From: Nitrospinota bacterium
GTDB lineage: Bacteria > Nitrospinota_A > UBA7883 > JACRLM01
Direction: 5' to 3'
Assembly: GCA_015231995.1 (NCBI GenBank)
Contig: JADGAO010000226.1
Coordinates: 1 to 5,056, forward strand
DNA length: 5,056 nucleotides
Each line of letters opens with the position of its first letter. The first letter of the stretch is position 1. Both the position numbers and the translations under genes were made by a program. This document shows, one piece after another, positions 4,736 to 5,056 of the stretch. The notes below the pieces were generated by a model. It was not told the origin of the DNA and did not search any database. It saw only the letters and a list, made by a program, of their open reading frames with translations.

Positions 4736-5056
4736 ATGGATCTGGCCGAGTTGAGAAAACTTATCCGCCTTTTCGAAGACAGCAAGATTTCCGAGCTTGA
4801 ACTTGAACGGGAAGGCTCCCGCGTCCGGCTTCACAAGGACAACCCATACGCCCCGGTTCAGTTCCAGGCGGCTCCGGCTGTGGTGGCCAACGTCGCCACA
4901 CATCCTTCGGCGCCAGCTCCGGCTCCGGTTCCGCAGGCTCCTGTCTCCGTCAACCACATCGTCCTCTCTCCGATGGTCGGCACGTTCTACCGTTCGCCGT
5001 CGCCTGCTTCGCCGTCGTTCGTCGAGGAGGGTGACGTGATCCGCAAGGGGCAGACG
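4736..5056 (+). CDS. accB: Biotin carboxyl carrier protein of acetyl-CoA carboxylase (5' part, cut by window end)
   Basis: AccB carries the biotin that is carboxylated by AccC and then delivers CO2 to acetyl-CoA through AccA/AccD, the committed step of fatty acid synthesis in the cytosol. The visible 107 codons show the family's layout. An N-terminal helical segment (MDLAELRKLIRLFEDSKISE, then LELEREGSRVRL, residues 1-32) is followed by an Ala/Pro-rich linker (about 39-72) and the start of the biotinyl domain with SPMVGTFYRSPSP (78-90). The stretch FVEEGDVIRKGQT leads towards the biotin-lysine (EAMKM-type) site, which lies beyond the window. The family is usually about 150-165 residues, so roughly a third is missing. 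ATG 4736 is supported by AGGGG (4724-4728), 7 bases upstream. accC commonly follows and can be expected past the edge. The upstream neighbour is an AMMECR1 gene rather than efp or a peptidase gene, which are common elsewhere. Confidence 0.95.
   Translation, partial: MDLAELRKLIRLFEDSKISELELEREGSRVRLHKDNPYAPVQFQAAPAVVANVATHPSAPAPAPVPQAPVSVNHIVLSPMVGTFYRSPSPASPSFVEEGDVIRKGQT

Overview
The window looks like ordinary bacterial chromosome: moderately GC-rich, dense, single-domain genes with Shine-Dalgarno sites and recognisable sigma-70-type promoters. The gene set (NodI/NodJ-like ABC exporter, small transaldolase, receiver-GGDEF protein, AMMECR1-domain protein, acetyl-CoA carboxylase biotin carrier) fits a free-living Gram-negative-type bacterium outside the well-studied model groups. 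No marker gene allows a firm taxonomic call. The multi-hairpin intergenic repeats resemble those seen in many uncultured or environmental bacterial genomes, from memory and not checked.

Layout, left to right. Positions 1-106 hold part of a dispersed-type intergenic repeat and a weak hairpin after an exporter gene. Positions 107-1797 (minus strand) hold a two-gene ABC-2 exporter operon, ATPase first and then permease, with the stop and start codons overlapping. Positions 1798-2118 hold no convincing gene. They contain a run of eight back-to-back hairpins, which also create a false N-terminal extension on the ATPase reading frame. Positions 2119-2769 (minus) encode a small transaldolase behind a near-consensus promoter. 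Positions 2903-3824 (minus) encode a response regulator with a GGDEF diguanylate cyclase output domain, interrupted near its N terminus by a one-base frameshift and preceded by another near-consensus promoter. The divergent gap 3861-4048 contains a possible 27-codon reading frame. Positions 4049-4612 (plus) encode an AMMECR1/AmmeMemoRadiSam system protein A. From 4736 to the window edge (plus) is the 5' part of accB.

The genes do not form one pathway. The exporter pair is a functional unit, transaldolase belongs to the pentose phosphate pathway, the GGDEF protein would make cyclic di-GMP under phosphorelay control, and accB starts fatty acid synthesis. I find no convincing undescribed system. 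The most informative oddities are the single-base frameshift at an ATT-TAA-C site in the cyclase gene, a promoter whose -10 box overlaps a tempting upstream ATG, and the hairpin array.
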